In this document: positions 33,049 to 45,182 of the stretch, one piece after another
Position numbering within the stretch: position 1 is the stretch's first letter
Layout of the letters: every line of letters begins with the position of its first letter
DNA from: Isoetes taiwanensis
Lineage: Eukaryota > Streptophyta > Lycopodiopsida > Isoetales > Isoetaceae
Reading direction: 5' to 3'
Assembly (NCBI GenBank): GCA_021234155.1
Contig: JAJEKV010000041.1
Coordinates: 11,850,689 to 11,914,688 of the forward strand
Length of the DNA: 64,000 nucleotides
The notes under the pieces: model-generated
Told to the model about the DNA's origin: nothing
What the model saw: the letters and a program-made list of their open reading frames with translations, nothing else
The model's database searches: none
Translations under genes and position numbers: made by a program

Positions 33049-34616
33049 TGTGACGTTCCAAAGACAAAGATATCGCCCCCGGTGCGTACATTGTATCACC
33101 CACGTCCGCGACACGCCACCCCGATTGGCGGTATGCGTAACGGATAGCTGTGTAAGTAGCCCTAGGGGCAACTTACTAGGAGTGTTCATATATTATTAAT
33201 GTGCACATGTGCACATTAATGAGGGCACACCTTTCCATGTTGGCATATTTTGCCACCTAGCCACTAAAGGCAAGTGGGGCCTTTCCAATTATCCCACATG
33301 CCAAATTGGGTAATTGGAAACCCTAGCCTAAACCCCATGTCTATTTAGGTAGGAAAACCCTAGCTTGCTAGTTTTAGGCCCTTAGGGTTTTAGAGAGCTC
33401 GCCTTTGGCTGCCCCAGAGCCAAACCGCCTCGTGCACGCCAAGCTTAATTGCGCCATCGTTTTCCGGGATTTCGGAGCAGCAGGATGGTTGAACTCAGTC
33501 GAGGAGCCACTCAAGGATCAGGTATTTGGTCAATTTAATAGCTTAAACCGTCTTCTAATCATAGAATCGTGAGGTTTAGACTATTAAATTGCCCATAGCA
33601 GCCTATCTAGATCTTAGATCTCGGACACTAACTAAAGAACCTAACTCTATGATTAGATCTAGTTCTTTAGTTCTTCCAGGATGTATTGGGTTGATGTATC
33701 TCCGTGAACTCCTTGTATTGGGAAGGGGGTAGAGGCCCTAAAGCTTGTAGTTGATGCTCCTAGAGTAGCCTCTCTAGCACACCTTGTAGATTCGCCCTGT
33801 GTACAAGAGCCACACCTGGTTGTGGGTGGAGGGGCCAGACCGGGCTAAGAAGGAGGTTCATGTTCTCGACTCAAGCGATCCCCGGTGTGTAAAGCCTCCA
33901 CCGGGGGATCATTGTGACTAGGTCTAATGGCTTACCACCGGTGCGGGTAAGGCATGGGCTCGACACAGAGTGAAGTGGTGTACACTTTCCAGTTGGGTTC
34001 CGGTCGAATCGGGCAAAGGGCCCTCTAGTCACCTTGAGTCGGCATGTAGATCTCTGGAGGGAGTGATCCCCTACCGCCCCATCGGAATCGGGAGGATGAG
34101 ACCGAGAATAGCCCCTTTGGCTATGCATCCCGTGCCCTCAAATCAGTCCCAACACTTTTCAAACCTACTCTGCGCTGAAGTGTGTGCCTGGGGAGGGCGG
34201 ATGGAGTGGACAACCCTATGCCATGTTCTTATGCCGACCAATTCCATTGCCATGAATTACATGCTGCGAACTAACTCGGAGACCCAAGCCGTCGGGTTAT
34301 CCTTTGAGTCCGAGCACGGGGTAGGATCCCTATGTGATGTGTGATCTTTGTCTATGCAGATATGAGGAGGACCATCCTTTCGAGATGGTCGGGGATGTTG
34401 ATGTATGTGCTACTTGACATGTATGTTTACGCTCCCGCAGCCTAGGTAGGCCCCGAGGGAGACGGGGGTAGAATGACACCTTCACTCTTCCCACCGAGAT
34501 TTCGTTACGGGCGCGGTGATATGTGGAGGGCCCCATGACAGGATGGAGCCGTGTGGGGAAGAACTCTGTTTGTATACGGTGAGTGCACCGATAACAGTAG
34601 GGGACGCCACATCCTT
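33044..34616 (+). mobile_element. Solo LTR of the Ty3 family with TCCTT duplication
   Basis: 1563 bp (33049-34611), orientation opposite to the other LTRs here. Starts TGTGACGTTCC, ends GGGGACGCCACA, flanked by TCCTT at 33044-33048 and 34612-34616. With no internal region, it is a product of LTR-LTR recombination. It fixes the LTR ends as TGTGACG...CGTCACA and the duplication at 5 bp. The LINE frame continues across it when it is removed. Confidence 0.93.
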
Positions 34617-34772
34617 CACAAGTTCATTGGAGCTCACAATCGCCTCTCCACGAAGGTCAATTCTTCCATTTACGGTCCATGTACTATTACCACAAGGGCG
34701 GATGTGAGGCAAAGAATCGGTATCCCATTTGGACATAATTCAGTCCCTATTGATGAGTATTCTTGTTGTTGA
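34617..34772 (+). pseudogene. LINE ORF2 piece 4: C-terminus
   Basis: Continues the frame of 33048 (HKFIGAHNRLSTKVN, RADVRQRIGIPFGHN) and ends with TGA at 34770 after EYSCC. Open throughout. Confidence 0.8.
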
Positions 34773-35117
34773 CCCCTTCTTGGGCCGAGATCAATTGATT
34801 GCCCCCGTTACACTATGCCCCTCACTGCTACACACTCTTTTCCTGATCTCCCTGCCATCCCGGATTCCCTATTGAATTTATCTCCCTGCCCAATTCATGA
34901 TGCCTCCCTTCCCATTTCCTAGAATTCTGCTCCCTCGGCTGGTGGTATATGGCTGTGAAGATGGTTCTTGAACAGACTTTATATTTTGTGCCAAATGGCT
35001 GATTGGGTCTACTGCTACAGTTTATTTTTCTTTTATATGGGCTCTGAGCCTTATTTTGTATGTTTTTAATTTATGAGTAATGCAATCCTTCCTTTTCCTA
35101 AAAAAAAATAAAAAAAT
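34773..35117 (+). other. LINE 3' UTR and A-rich tail
   Basis: T-rich 3' UTR ending in an interrupted A-tail (35099-35116), directly followed by the 13-bp duplication at 35118-35130. Confidence 0.85.
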
Positions 35118-35130
35118 TTAAGGTTTTGAC

Positions 35131-36234
35131 AAATTTTGAATAGATACACATTGGATATTAATAGTGGGTATGACACCCTTTGGAACCAAAGAAACAAAAT
35201 CACATTCAAAGTTTTAGTTACAGCATTGCACTCAAAGTTTTAGTTACAAAGTTGAACGAGGGATGATCTTCCATATGAGTCTTTTTTCCGCTAACATTTC
35301 CTACAAAAAAGAACTTGATTAATACGTAAATCTAAAAACACAAACATGATATATAAACAGGACATACCTGTTATAACAACCGAATTTGTGGCTTGCTTGC
35401 TGATAGAAACTGCATCTGCATCTGCATTTGCATGCAAGGATGGTTAGCATCTGCAAACAGCTAAAGGTTGAAAAGCAAAGAAATAACCTGAAGTTAAGCT
35501 TGAATCCATGCTAGTTGAGCCTACATTTGGTATTTGCACTGCATTCTGACTTGCATGCATAAACGTTTAGAAAGAACGCATGAAGAAATGATTATACCAG
35601 AGTCCAATCCATGGCAGAAGATGAAGGACGAAAAATTACATAAAGGTAACTCAAATCCATGGCACTTTTGTTAACATTTGATGTTTTCACTACATTCTGA
35701 CCTGCATGTATGGAAGTTAGAAAGAAGGAAAATAAAAGACAAACAAAACTACCCTACCTAAATTTGGAGTCGCCTCCTAGCCAAAAGATCCCTGAAAATA
35801 CCGTTTCCACCTGCAAAACTTAAAGAAAACATAAGGATTGAACAAAAAATCAATAAACTTCAACAAACATCACTGAATAACTATGATATCACTTTCAAAA
35901 CCGATCATAGACAGATGGCTGCCATCGAAAGACACTGCTGAAGCACCAAAAGTACAAACGACACCAAAATGCCAAAAATGAAGACCCTAATCCAGAAAAT
36001 AAATTAATGCCTCCTTGCGCCAGTGTTTTTCCCTTCTGTCATCCAATGGCCTTCGCCCTACAAAGACAAAATGATGAAGTAGGGGGCCTAGGAGGATGCA
36101 TTTCCATCGGCGTCATAGCTGGAACTCCGCCTCGTTCAAAATAAGGGAGAAACAGGGGGGGGGGGGCGCCAATTTTGCCTCCAATTTCCATGTTGTGGGG
36201 GCATAGTCATTGGTCCCACATTCCAGTGTAGCCG
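35131..36234. other. Intergenic sequence
   Basis: AT-rich sequence that joins 13576 on the other side of the LINE. No supported gene. A GCATCTGCATCTGCATTTGC run lies near 35413, and a G-run at 36157-36166. Confidence 0.6.
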
Positions 36235-36650
36235 ATGACCTGCTCCCGGCTCCGTTGGTCGCGGGGCCCCACCGGTCCACCCGGGAATGTGGTCTCAATC
36301 ACCATGCCTCCATACAAAACGAAACAAAACTGGGTCGGACGTGTTTACTGAACAAAACAAACCAGGGATGTTTAAGTCTCATGAATGTGGACAACATCAA
36401 GCTACCGAATTGATATTATTGTACACTTTAGGCACTAGATTTACCTCACGAGCCATCCCCGGCTATGCTTGGTCGGGCCCCACCAGTCCACACTGGAATG
36501 TGATCCCAATGACCATGCCCCATACAAAACGAAACAAAACTGGGTCGGTCGTGTTTACTAAACAAAACAAATTAGTAGGGTCCAAATCTTATGAATGTGG
36601 ACAATGCCAAGCTATCGAAGTGATATATAGTACACTTTAGACACTACATT
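36235..36650. repeat. 211-bp tandem repeat, two copies
   Basis: The block GGGCCCCACC...GTCCAC, CCATACAAAACGAAACAAAA, CTGGGTCGG, CGTGTTTACT, ATGAATGTGGACAA occurs at 36264 and again at 36475, diverged. Confidence 0.85.
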
Positions 36651-36971
36651 TACTGTACCTCTGAGCCAAGCATTTATGCAGCGACTAGCATGTGCAAATT
36701 TTTTTTGTTATGTCTTTGTCTTTGTGTTGAATATGTTGTGCTAAAACGAGTTCACAAATTACTCGCAGTAGATTCTAAACCCAGGAATTCAAATTGGGGC
36801 CTAAAGCTACAAATTTAACACAACATGAGTTCAAAGTGTGGCATAAAGCTACAGAATTAACACAACATTTGTGCATAAATGCTTCCACTCTCAAGACCAC
36901 AACAACCATCTTTCCTTTGCTTGCTGTGTTCTCTTGTGTTTGTTTTGCACACGAGTTGCTACTAAGTTACT

Positions 36972-37641
36972 ATGGGACCTATATTATTTGCATATCTTTT
37001 ATCACTAGTTTTATCCCCTTCCCTTGCTCAATCTGCCATTCATAATGATTCTTTGCCTGAGCAGCTTTGGGGATCTGCAAGTGCGAGTTACCTTAAAGAC
37101 CAGGCATACACCTCTAAGTTTGTTGGTGTTGTCAATGGAACACTTGATCCTGACTTCCTATGCAAAGTATCAAGTTCAAGATGCTTTTTGGGTTTTGAAT
37201 GTTGGGTATGTTTGGGAAAATGTTTCCAAGGTTGCATCATGTCCTGACCCCAGGGCATTTGCCACTAAAAAGAATGCTTTTTGGGTGGAATATGGCATAG
37301 ATATGTTCAAGGGGCTTTCTGTTAATTATTATGGTGGTTTTGTTGGAGTCCAAGCATCCAAATATCTAGCATTCATCAAAGAATCTATCTCCAAGTATGG
37401 CCCTGACTATGTGCTTGTTTCAACATATGCTTGTGCAAAGCTTTGGCCTTATCTACAAGAAAGATGTAGAGGTGACATAGGCAGCATGAAGCACCTAGAT
37501 CTAGTGAAAAATAACGTGTATTCTAAATGGTGCGACGGAACCACAAGAATAAGATGCACTCATTCAAGAATATTACGAAAAGACATTGTTGAAACTAGAT
37601 GTGGCCAATGACATGTCCACCCAGGCCTTGGATGATGCCAC
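36972..37641 (+). pseudogene. TENA/THI-4-like protein gene, frameshifted
   Basis: A broken gene. The frame starting MGPILFAYLLSLVLSPSLAQ at 36972 has a signal-peptide-like start, then LWGSASASYLKDQAYTSKFV and GVVNGTLDPDF. Near 37155 it shifts to KYQVQDAFWVLNVGYVWE, then FWVEYGIDMF and KYLAFIKESI; after NNVYSKWCDG it shifts again to EYYEKTLLKLDVANDM. The order (an amphipathic start, 'f..gv.nGtLdp..F..Y..QDa', a later 'Y..f') resembles the TENA/THI-4 haem-oxygenase-like fold used in thiamin salvage. The match is by eye and moderate. A secreted variant would be unusual. Confidence 0.45.
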
Positions 37642-37649
37642 CATACAAG

Positions 37650-37880
37650 GGACATGAAGATGGCTTGAGTGATATGCAATCAAATTATGTCCAATCTTCT
37701 TCTAAGATGCTTATTGAATGCACATTTGGCCAATTGAAGGCAAGATTTAGAATTGTGATGAAGAATTGTGATGAAGAGCGTGGATATGCTACTGCACAAT
37801 ATTCCAGATATAGTGTCAGCATGTCTAGTTCTTCATAATCTTTGTATTGGACACCAAGATTCCTTTGATGCTTCTTAGAT
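37650..37880 (+). pseudogene. PIF/Harbinger-type transposase C-terminal remnant
   Basis: NYVQSSSKMLIECTFGQLKARFRIV followed, after a frameshift, by LHNLCIGHQDSFDAS fits the end of the HARBI1-like DDE nuclease (E-x-x-F-G-x-L-K-x-R-F, later L-H-N). Only this part remains, directly 3' of the TENA-like piece. Confidence 0.6.
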
Positions 37881-39616
37881 TGGTGAGGCTACAGAGAAAA
37901 TGCAAAGAAGTATTGAAAATAAAAAGCTAACCAAAAAACATGCCAAGTTACTTAAGAGACACCAGCTACCAAAGACTCAGATAGCACAAGCAGCCTGCTA
38001 CAATATAAATCGAGTAAAAGGTGTTTCGTTGAATCAATTGGAAGTTCTAGAGAATCTTTGCAATATTCGACAAACTTGAGCGCCAATCCAACATTCCGTG
38101 AATAGCCCACCAAAATCAGCACGATGTTCATTGATGTTGAAGTGTATGCTTCTGCCTTCGAATTTTCATTCTATTGCCCGGTAGAGAAAAAATACAACGG
38201 CAACATAATACTTAATGCAGCTGCCATCTCCAATGAAAAGATGAGACTATTGCCGGCGTCGTTTAAGTTTCTTTCCCTACCATTGATCTGGTAGATATTT
38301 TCGGCAATGGCCATTAGAATTTTGAGAGAAAAATTGCATGCCAATGTCAATCGTGTAAAACGAATCTATGGTTGAAGTGAAAAATAAAAAAAAGGAAGCA
38401 ACATAAAAACAATCAATTGTGCCCATGAATTTGCTGCACCCAATCCTGCCATAGTATCCTGCGCCTATTAAAAGTCACCATAGCTTCAACACATTTTGTA
38501 CAGTTGAAGTCACTATGAATAAGAAACTGCAAAGCGGAATAAAAGATGGAAGAATCCGATATGATCCTTCCTTTTTCAAATTGAGTATCTAAAAAGCGCC
38601 AACATCTACATGGCGCCCAAAATAGAGCAATCATGTATTCACATAGCTTGGAAAAAGAGGAATAAGAATGCAGGCTTGAAACCAGACTCAAAAGTCTCAT
38701 GGAGCTCAATCGCAAGCCCTACAGCTCAATCGGAAGTCCTGGAAGTCCCCTGGAGCTCAAGCGGAGGACCTGGAGGAATCAATTCCCCCACTGTAGAAGC
38801 CGCCTTTGCTCGCTCCACCGCCCCTGCTCTGCAAATAGAAAACATCCACAACAAGCAAGCAAGCAAACACCCACAAGCAAGCAAAGCTTGCTTCACCAAA
38901 GGCAAAGGCAACCCCTTGCTTGGCGACACCCGCCGCTCCATGCCGATATCCATATGACAGGAAGTCAGGCCCGCTTCCAACCGCCGTATCCAGCATGCCA
39001 ACGGCCAGCAGATGCGCTCCCATGCTTTCCCATTTCGGACCTTTGAAACAGACACAAAACAAACTTTAACCAAACCACCCAAAATTAAAAAATCCCCCCT
39101 TAAGTTAATTAAGCTCCTCAAATTGGCCTGAATATACCTTTTTTATACAATACCATACCGAAATCATAATCCCCACCATTGCCAAAATACCCTCCCACAA
39201 TACAAAACGAATTGGGCTATGGACCTAGTGTTAATTATTATGTTTTGCCATTGCTGTTAGTGAAAATCCGGCCTTATAGGCAAGCGTGCTGAAAATAATA
39301 TATATTTGAACACGACATTCTTGTCACACCTAACCGTCCTCAACGGTTGCAGTAGGAATCAAGTTTAAGGTTGCTTTCGATAATAATCCCTCCAATCTGT
39401 CGTCTTCTTCCTGCAGCATACATATCTGAAGATCGGCCTGTCACTCAATTGTTCATTTCCCTCAAGAGTTTTTCCAAGACCCACGCTGTTCGTTTTGACC
39501 TAATTCATTTTCTAAGGTCGGTCAGTTTGGTCTCAGTGTTTGGGTTCATCATAAGCCATGGATTCTCGGTCTCCTTGATTGCGCCAGAATCAAGGTAGAT
39601 TGAACCATATACTACA
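37881..39616. other. Intergenic sequence before the ten-exon gene
   Basis: No gene I can support. A minus-strand frame at 38715-38413 (e.g. LFWAPCRCWRFLDTQFEKGR) and frames at 38700-39120 look somewhat protein-like but match nothing I know. The 300 bp before 39617 would be the promoter and 5' UTR of the next gene. Confidence 0.4.
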
Positions 39617-42026
39617 ATGGCATTTGTAGATTCTGATGTTAGGACGAGTACTGACCGGAGAGATGTCAATACTCATGCTCATGACCCTGAGATGCGGGCT
39701 TTCCAGACATGGACTGAGGATATAGCAGATAATCTGAATGAAATAAGTGGTTCTAACATATTGGATTATGGTGCAATTGAACAAATTGCGAATGGTTTGG
39801 AGAAAATGGTGCAGTCGTGGAGCATAGCTCAAGAAGGGAGGGCAGGGGAATATGCTAAAGTGATAGGTTCTCTTGAGACTAGTGCATCTCAAGATGAAGA
39901 TGCAATAGTTCCAATCAATAAGTTGCTTGGAAAAATGCCAGATCGACAAGATTCTAAGGATCACAGACCTGCCACAAAAGGTGCAGATGTTTCTGAATCT
40001 GGCACAGGACATGTTAATGCCCAAGTTGAACATGGTTATGCTTCTTTAGAACATAAGACCTCTGAAGAAGCAAGTAGCAGTTATGGCGAAGCGCACAAAC
40101 AAGGACAGTTGACAGCACCGAGAAGAGAGATCATTCAGCACATAGATTTAAGAAAATTGAGGGATGGACATGTGCCTTCAAAGAAAAGGGAAGGCCACTC
40201 TCATACGATATTCCAACCTTGCAAACAGTCAGACATCATTGCCTCTGCTGATATATCATATGTCTTTACCCAATGTGAATCAAGTAAGCTTTTTTTATTA
40301 GTAATGTACATAAAGTTCTCCAAAATAGTGCATAAAATTCAGATTGTTTTATCAAATGATGCAGCGGATCAAGGGTTTTCTCCCTCTGATGGAAGACATA
40401 TGACCTCGTCTGCTGAAAATGTACAGATTTACTTCTTTATGTAATGCACAGTAACTTGCACGAGTTTTGTATATGACACATTGTTGAATGTGCAAAGCAG
40501 AGTTTAGATGACAACAAGGAGGCTTACAAGAAGAAGGTGGAAGAACTTCAAATAGCTCTTCTTGAGTGTGCAGCAGAGTATGAGGTTAAGGTTAGTAGTT
40601 CTATTAATTGACACCTGCAATGTATAACCATGCTCATTCAAATGACTTTTTGACAAACCAGTTGGTTGAAATGGAGATGAAAATGTTACAACTAAAGTCC
40701 AAAACTCCACCTTCAGAACATGAGCATGGAACCCCAAAATGTGGTGACAAGGTAATTTTCCATTCCCAAATTCATAGCGTAGCATATAAATTTTAGCTTT
40801 GAACAGGAAAATGTGCATTAAGGAATATTCACTTGAAGTGGCGGTAAGAGGAATAGTTAAGTTTACTGCCTACAGGGCCTAAATGTAACAGAAGACAGAG
40901 CTTGCTGAACGGCAGGATTGGACTAAAAGAAAGCTGGAAATTTCTCGTAAACAAAATGGTAGATTACAACGTGAGAACGAAGCTCTGTTAAAGGAATTGC
41001 AAGAATTAAAGAGAAAGGAAAGGTTAGCATCTTTGTCTTTGCACATCATGTAACCAGTTCTGAACTTATGTGCATGTCTTTCCCTCATACTGGGTTAAAA
41101 CTGAGGACTCAATTCATAAGGCTGATCTTCCTATGTTTTGAAGTTGTGGAAGATGGTAAAACGTTTGTATGAAATATGCAGGCAGTTCGATTCTCAAAGA
41201 AAAAGCCTGGAAGATGCACTCCTAAAAGTGAACTCCTTGCAAAAGTAAGGACATTTAACATGGATTTGCTTTAGAGGATTGAAAATATAGGACTACACTA
41301 GGTGAGATTGTAGTAATCCTAATTATGGATGCAGGGAACTTGTAAAAAAGGAAGAAGAGCTTGTTGACTGCCAACTATCAGAAAAGGCACTGAGAGCACA
41401 GCTGTACCAAGTAGGAGCAGCATTGCAGACAACAAATACTGCATTTACTGAGGAGACAAAATTTTTGAGCTTGATAAATGCTGTTGGCCAATGGCTACAG
41501 ACTGTTCGCAAGGTCTTTTCTGGCTTCCAATTTCTGATTTCTTCTGTAGAAAGTCTATATCCACTTTATTTTTAGTTTGAAAATGTTCTCTTGCAGATTA
41601 GCAGCATTAAGTTTGATCATCGACAATTAAGCCAGGTATGCTGAATGTGAGGGGCTTTGACTGATATATATACATTCCGAGTTCATTTTGCTACTTGTTC
41701 CATTACACAGCTTCAACAATATGAAGAGGATCTTGCAAAAATAAAAGAGGAATTTTCCTCCCGTGTTGTGCATCAGAAACTGTCAAATTTGGTAAGTATT
41801 ATATATATATCCACTTACATTGCATTCTCATCAGCAATACTATGTTATAGAAATGTTACTTTAAAATCTATGTAACAATCATCGGCATGTGAAATTGCAG
41901 AAGCCTTTGGATTCTTTGGCCGAGAAGCAGCTTAATACAAGCCCTACGGCACAGTTAGAAATTAGGAAAGACGTTCAAGCCTTACAAAACGAATTGGAGA
42001 AACTGGCTTGCAGGAAGCTGTCATAA
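39617..42026 (+). CDS. Ten-exon gene for a coiled-coil protein of unknown function
   Basis: Proposed exons: 39617-40283, 40365-40420, 40501-40590, 40662-40751, 40892-41022, 41182-41244, 41335-41512, 41597-41635, 41711-41791, 41901-42026 (TAA). Every junction is GT-AG and phases fit, giving 506 residues without a stop. The N-terminal 220 residues are acidic and Ser-rich (MAFVDSDVRTSTDRR, WTEDIADNLNEISG). From exon 3 on the protein is a helical coiled coil (YKKKVEELQIALLE, LQRENEALLKELQELKRKER, EEELVDCQLSEKALRAQLYQ, LQQYEEDLAKIKEEF). Exon 7 ends INAVGQWLQTVRK. I do not recognise the family; a cytoskeletal or scaffold role is only suggested by the coiled coil. Short introns (about 70-160 bp) and intact frames contrast with the surrounding decay, so it is probably expressed. 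Confidence 0.78.
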
Positions 42027-42720
42027 TCTCCAGATCAATCCAAGGATGAAGGTTTATGCAGTTTATGTAAAGTCACCGTGTTACAAAGAAAACGGCTTTC
42101 CACGCCAACTCATTCGTCTCGATGCTCACTGCAGCAGAGTACAAGTTGTATTTTAGTTTCCTGGAGTGTTCAACCGTATATTCAAGTATAATACGGTAAT
42201 AATACGAAATTTCCTTAAATCCCTGTCCTTGCAGGTTAACCCAATCCAAGTGTTGCCCACCGCTGGATCAACCAAGGGTTGTATTGCATAATCACTCGAA
42301 TATGCTTTTCGAAGCAATTTTTCAGAGATTATTGTTGATAATCTTACGAATATGCTTTTTCATCGAATATTCCTAAGAGTATAGGCATCGTTGCTCTATT
42401 CTCGCTTCGTTCTAGCAGTTCAGCTTTATTCCGGCATCAGATCACCTTTGCAAGGTCACCTTTGCAGACCACATGACCCGATCACCCTCTGCAGATCACA
42501 TCACCCTCTCCTTTTCGAAGGAATATTCTAGAGATTATTGTTATGATCCCCCGAAATTGGGGCCCCGCCTGATTTCATGTTGTCCATTATGTTAGTTTTG
42601 AACACTTGTATTGCCTGAAGCTTATTGGCTTTATCGTCCCTGGTGCGATAAGGGTGCAGCAGGTGGTGGAGGAGTTCTGGTGCAGAATCAGTTAAAGTCG
42701 AGGACATGCGCATGTGTAAT
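42027..42720. other. 3' flank of the ten-exon gene
   Basis: 3' UTR and spacer. AATATGCTTTT-CGAA words repeat at 42299 and 42351. No gene seen. Confidence 0.5.
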
Positions 42721-42766
42721 ACAAAGATTGATGATGGAAGGTTCGTTGTCTTAGATTTCTTTTCCA

Positions 42767-43455
42767 CTAATGCATTTAGCCGGGCTGCATTGTGGCGAGG
42801 GCTATAAAGCCTTGTCATTTGAGACATACGAGAAGTTGCAAATGAAGCTTGTTCAGATATTCGAGCAGCTTGACATTATACTAGACGAGAAAAAATGTCC
42901 TTCTGAGACTCCTTGTCCTTTTTCGTCTAAGACCATAGATGAAATGCAGACTGACCAAGAACTCAATGGCAGAGGAGCTGAAAAAAGCACAGGCCCTTGG
43001 ATCTCAAGATCTGCAACTGTATAAGAGAAGAAAAGATACCATCAATACTTTGGCAGGTACCACATTGGTGAACTTTGGCAGGTACCACATTGGTGAATAC
43101 TCAGGATGCGATTCAGGGAAGTTCAAAATTCGAAGATCAACTTGGGAAGGATCCAGACTCCATGGTCGTGATGGAAACTCAAGAAGATGAGGCTGAAGAA
43201 GAGTTGAAAGATGCAGAGGTAGAGGTTCCTAAGACAAATAATGCTGAGCCAGAGGAGGAGGTAAATGGGGAACTATGCTCCAAAGATTTTATGGAAAAGA
43301 TGGAGAGATGAAGGAGGCAGGACAACAAGCTCATGGAATTTCAGAAGAACATGGAGACACGCATTCAGCAGAGGTGCCTTCTGATGCCTGAGAAACGTCT
43401 GCTTCCTATTGCTGTGTTGAGTGAAAGGGGCCTTCGGGAGCACACCCAATTTTAA
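42767..43455 (+). pseudogene. Damaged gene for an acidic protein, unknown
   Basis: A gene-like stretch: MHLAGLHCGEGYKALSFETY, KLQMKLVQIFEQLDIILDEK in one frame; MAEELKKAQALGSQDLQLYK in a second; a Glu-rich part (EDEAEEELKDAEVEVPK) in a third; and a C-terminus PEKRLLPIAVLSERGLREH ending TAA at 43455. A 25-bp tandem duplication (43050-43099) shifts the frame; without it, frames two and three would be one. A TGA at about 43309 separates the last part. Introns could explain some breaks. I cannot name the family. Confidence 0.4.
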
Positions 43456-43618
43456 GGTCCCTAGACGTGCACTGATGTAATTATTAGTTTTCTCAAATCA
43501 AATATTTTATTCAAAGCTTCATGTTTTAACCTTGTTGTGATGATTCTTTTGTTTTTAACACTGCACCCAAGCTTGCTCTTTCAAGCCAAAGCGCCCAATT
43601 TGGCTCGGTGAGAAGTGT

Positions 43619-45182
43619 TGTGACGTCCCCTACTCGTATACGGTGCACTCACCATATACAAACAGGAGTTCATCCCCCATACCAGCTCCATGATACAAAG
43701 GCCCTCCGTGTCACGCAACCTTGATGAGTTCCATGGGGGAAGAATGAAGGGTCATTTTACCCTGTCTCCCTCGGGGCCTACCTAGGCTGCGGAAGCGTAA
43801 ACATACATGTCGTTATACAACATCAACATCACATGACCATCGGGGAGGATTGCTCACCACATATCGCATAGACCGGGATCCGGTACATCACATACGGAGA
43901 TCCTACCCAAGGCTGGGGGACTCAAAGGGGATGGCCCGGCGGCTTGGGCCTCGGAAGTCATTTGGGGGCGAAATTCATGGCAATGGATTTGGGCGGCATA
44001 AGAACATGGCTTAGGGTAGTCCACTCCATCCGCCCCTCCCGTGCACACTTTGCGAGTAGGTTGAAAAGTGTTGGGACTGGCCAGAGCCAGGGTGCATAGG
44101 CTATTCCCAGGTTGCATCTCCCGAGTCCGATAGGGCGAGGTAGGGATCACTCCCACCGGAGCTACATCTTTGGTTCAAGGTGACTAGAGGGGCACTGCCC
44201 GTACTCGACTTGAATCCATGAAAGGTGTCCACCACCCCAAGAGTGTCGAACCCATGCAAAGCCCGCACGCAAAGGGCGTGAGCATTAGGTCTAGTGCAAC
44301 TGTAGTCCCAGATAGGCTTTACTACGGAGGAGGGGCGTGGTCATGAACCGAGGACATGAACCTCCTTGTAAGCCCGGTGCCCCTTCACCCACAAAGGTGT
44401 GGTTCTTGTACAGTAGAATTTAATAGTGCATTAAAGAGGGGCTAGCTAGGAGCATCATACTACTAGGCTTTTAAGGTCTCTACCCCCCTTCCCAATACAA
44501 CGAGTCCACGGAGATCATCATCACATACATATCATAGAAGAACTAAAGAATAAGATTTAATCTAAATCACAGAGTTAGGTTCTTTAGTTATGGCTTGATA
44601 TCTAGAGATCTAGATGGCTGCTATGGGCAAATCAATAGGCTAAATCTACTTACTCTATGTCTGGGAGGTGGTTTAGACTATTGAATTGGCAAAATACCTG
44701 ATCCCTGGCTTGCTCCTCCTCAACGAGCATCCATCTTTGTAGAACCGCTTTGAAGATGAAGCTAGAAAGGGGAAGCCGATGAGCTAGGTCACTTTCGGGC
44801 AATTTCAAGAGTCGAGATTGGCTCTTGGAGCAAGCAAAACGGAGTTCTAGAAGGTTGTGGACGAAAATGGAAAGTTAGGGTTCCTATGCCTTATATAGAC
44901 TATAAGTTAGGGATGGGCTTCCATTATCCCTTGAGCATGTGGGATAAATGGGTATGGTCCACTTGCCTTTATTAATTAAGTGACTAAGGTGTACACATGG
45001 ATAAATGTGTACACATGAATAAATGTGCACATGAATAAATGTGCACACACTTGCAAGTTGCCCCCTAGGGTGCTACTTGCTTGGCTACACGTCGGCGTGC
45101 ACGTCAATCGGGGATAATGTGCGGCGTGGGCAAAGCATAATATACGCCCCGGGACCGTGATAATCGTCTTTGGAACGTCACA
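43619..45182 (-). repeat. 3' LTR of element 2
   Basis: 1564 bp, TGTGACGTCCCC on the plus strand at the left and GGAACGTCACA at the right. The minus strand carries a TATA-like TCTATATAAGG near 44904-44894, the likely LTR promoter. Confidence 0.93.

Larger units (their letters stand above)
13590..35117 (+). mobile_element. Full-length L1-type LINE split by nested insertions
   Basis: A plus-strand non-LTR retrotransposon: 5' UTR (13590-13914), ORF1 (13915-16225), ORF2 in four pieces (16259-16503, 24441-24570, 29486-33048, 34617-34772), 3' UTR and A-rich tail (to 35117). A 13-bp target duplication flanks it. Subtracting A1 with its TTAC copy, Helitron 1, and the solo LTR with its TCCTT copy leaves about 7.1 kb, a normal full length for a plant L1. 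Several stops and frameshifts make it inactive. Order of events: LINE first, then A1, Helitron 1 and the LTR independently; the CACTA after A1; Helitron 2 after Helitron 1. Confidence 0.92.
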
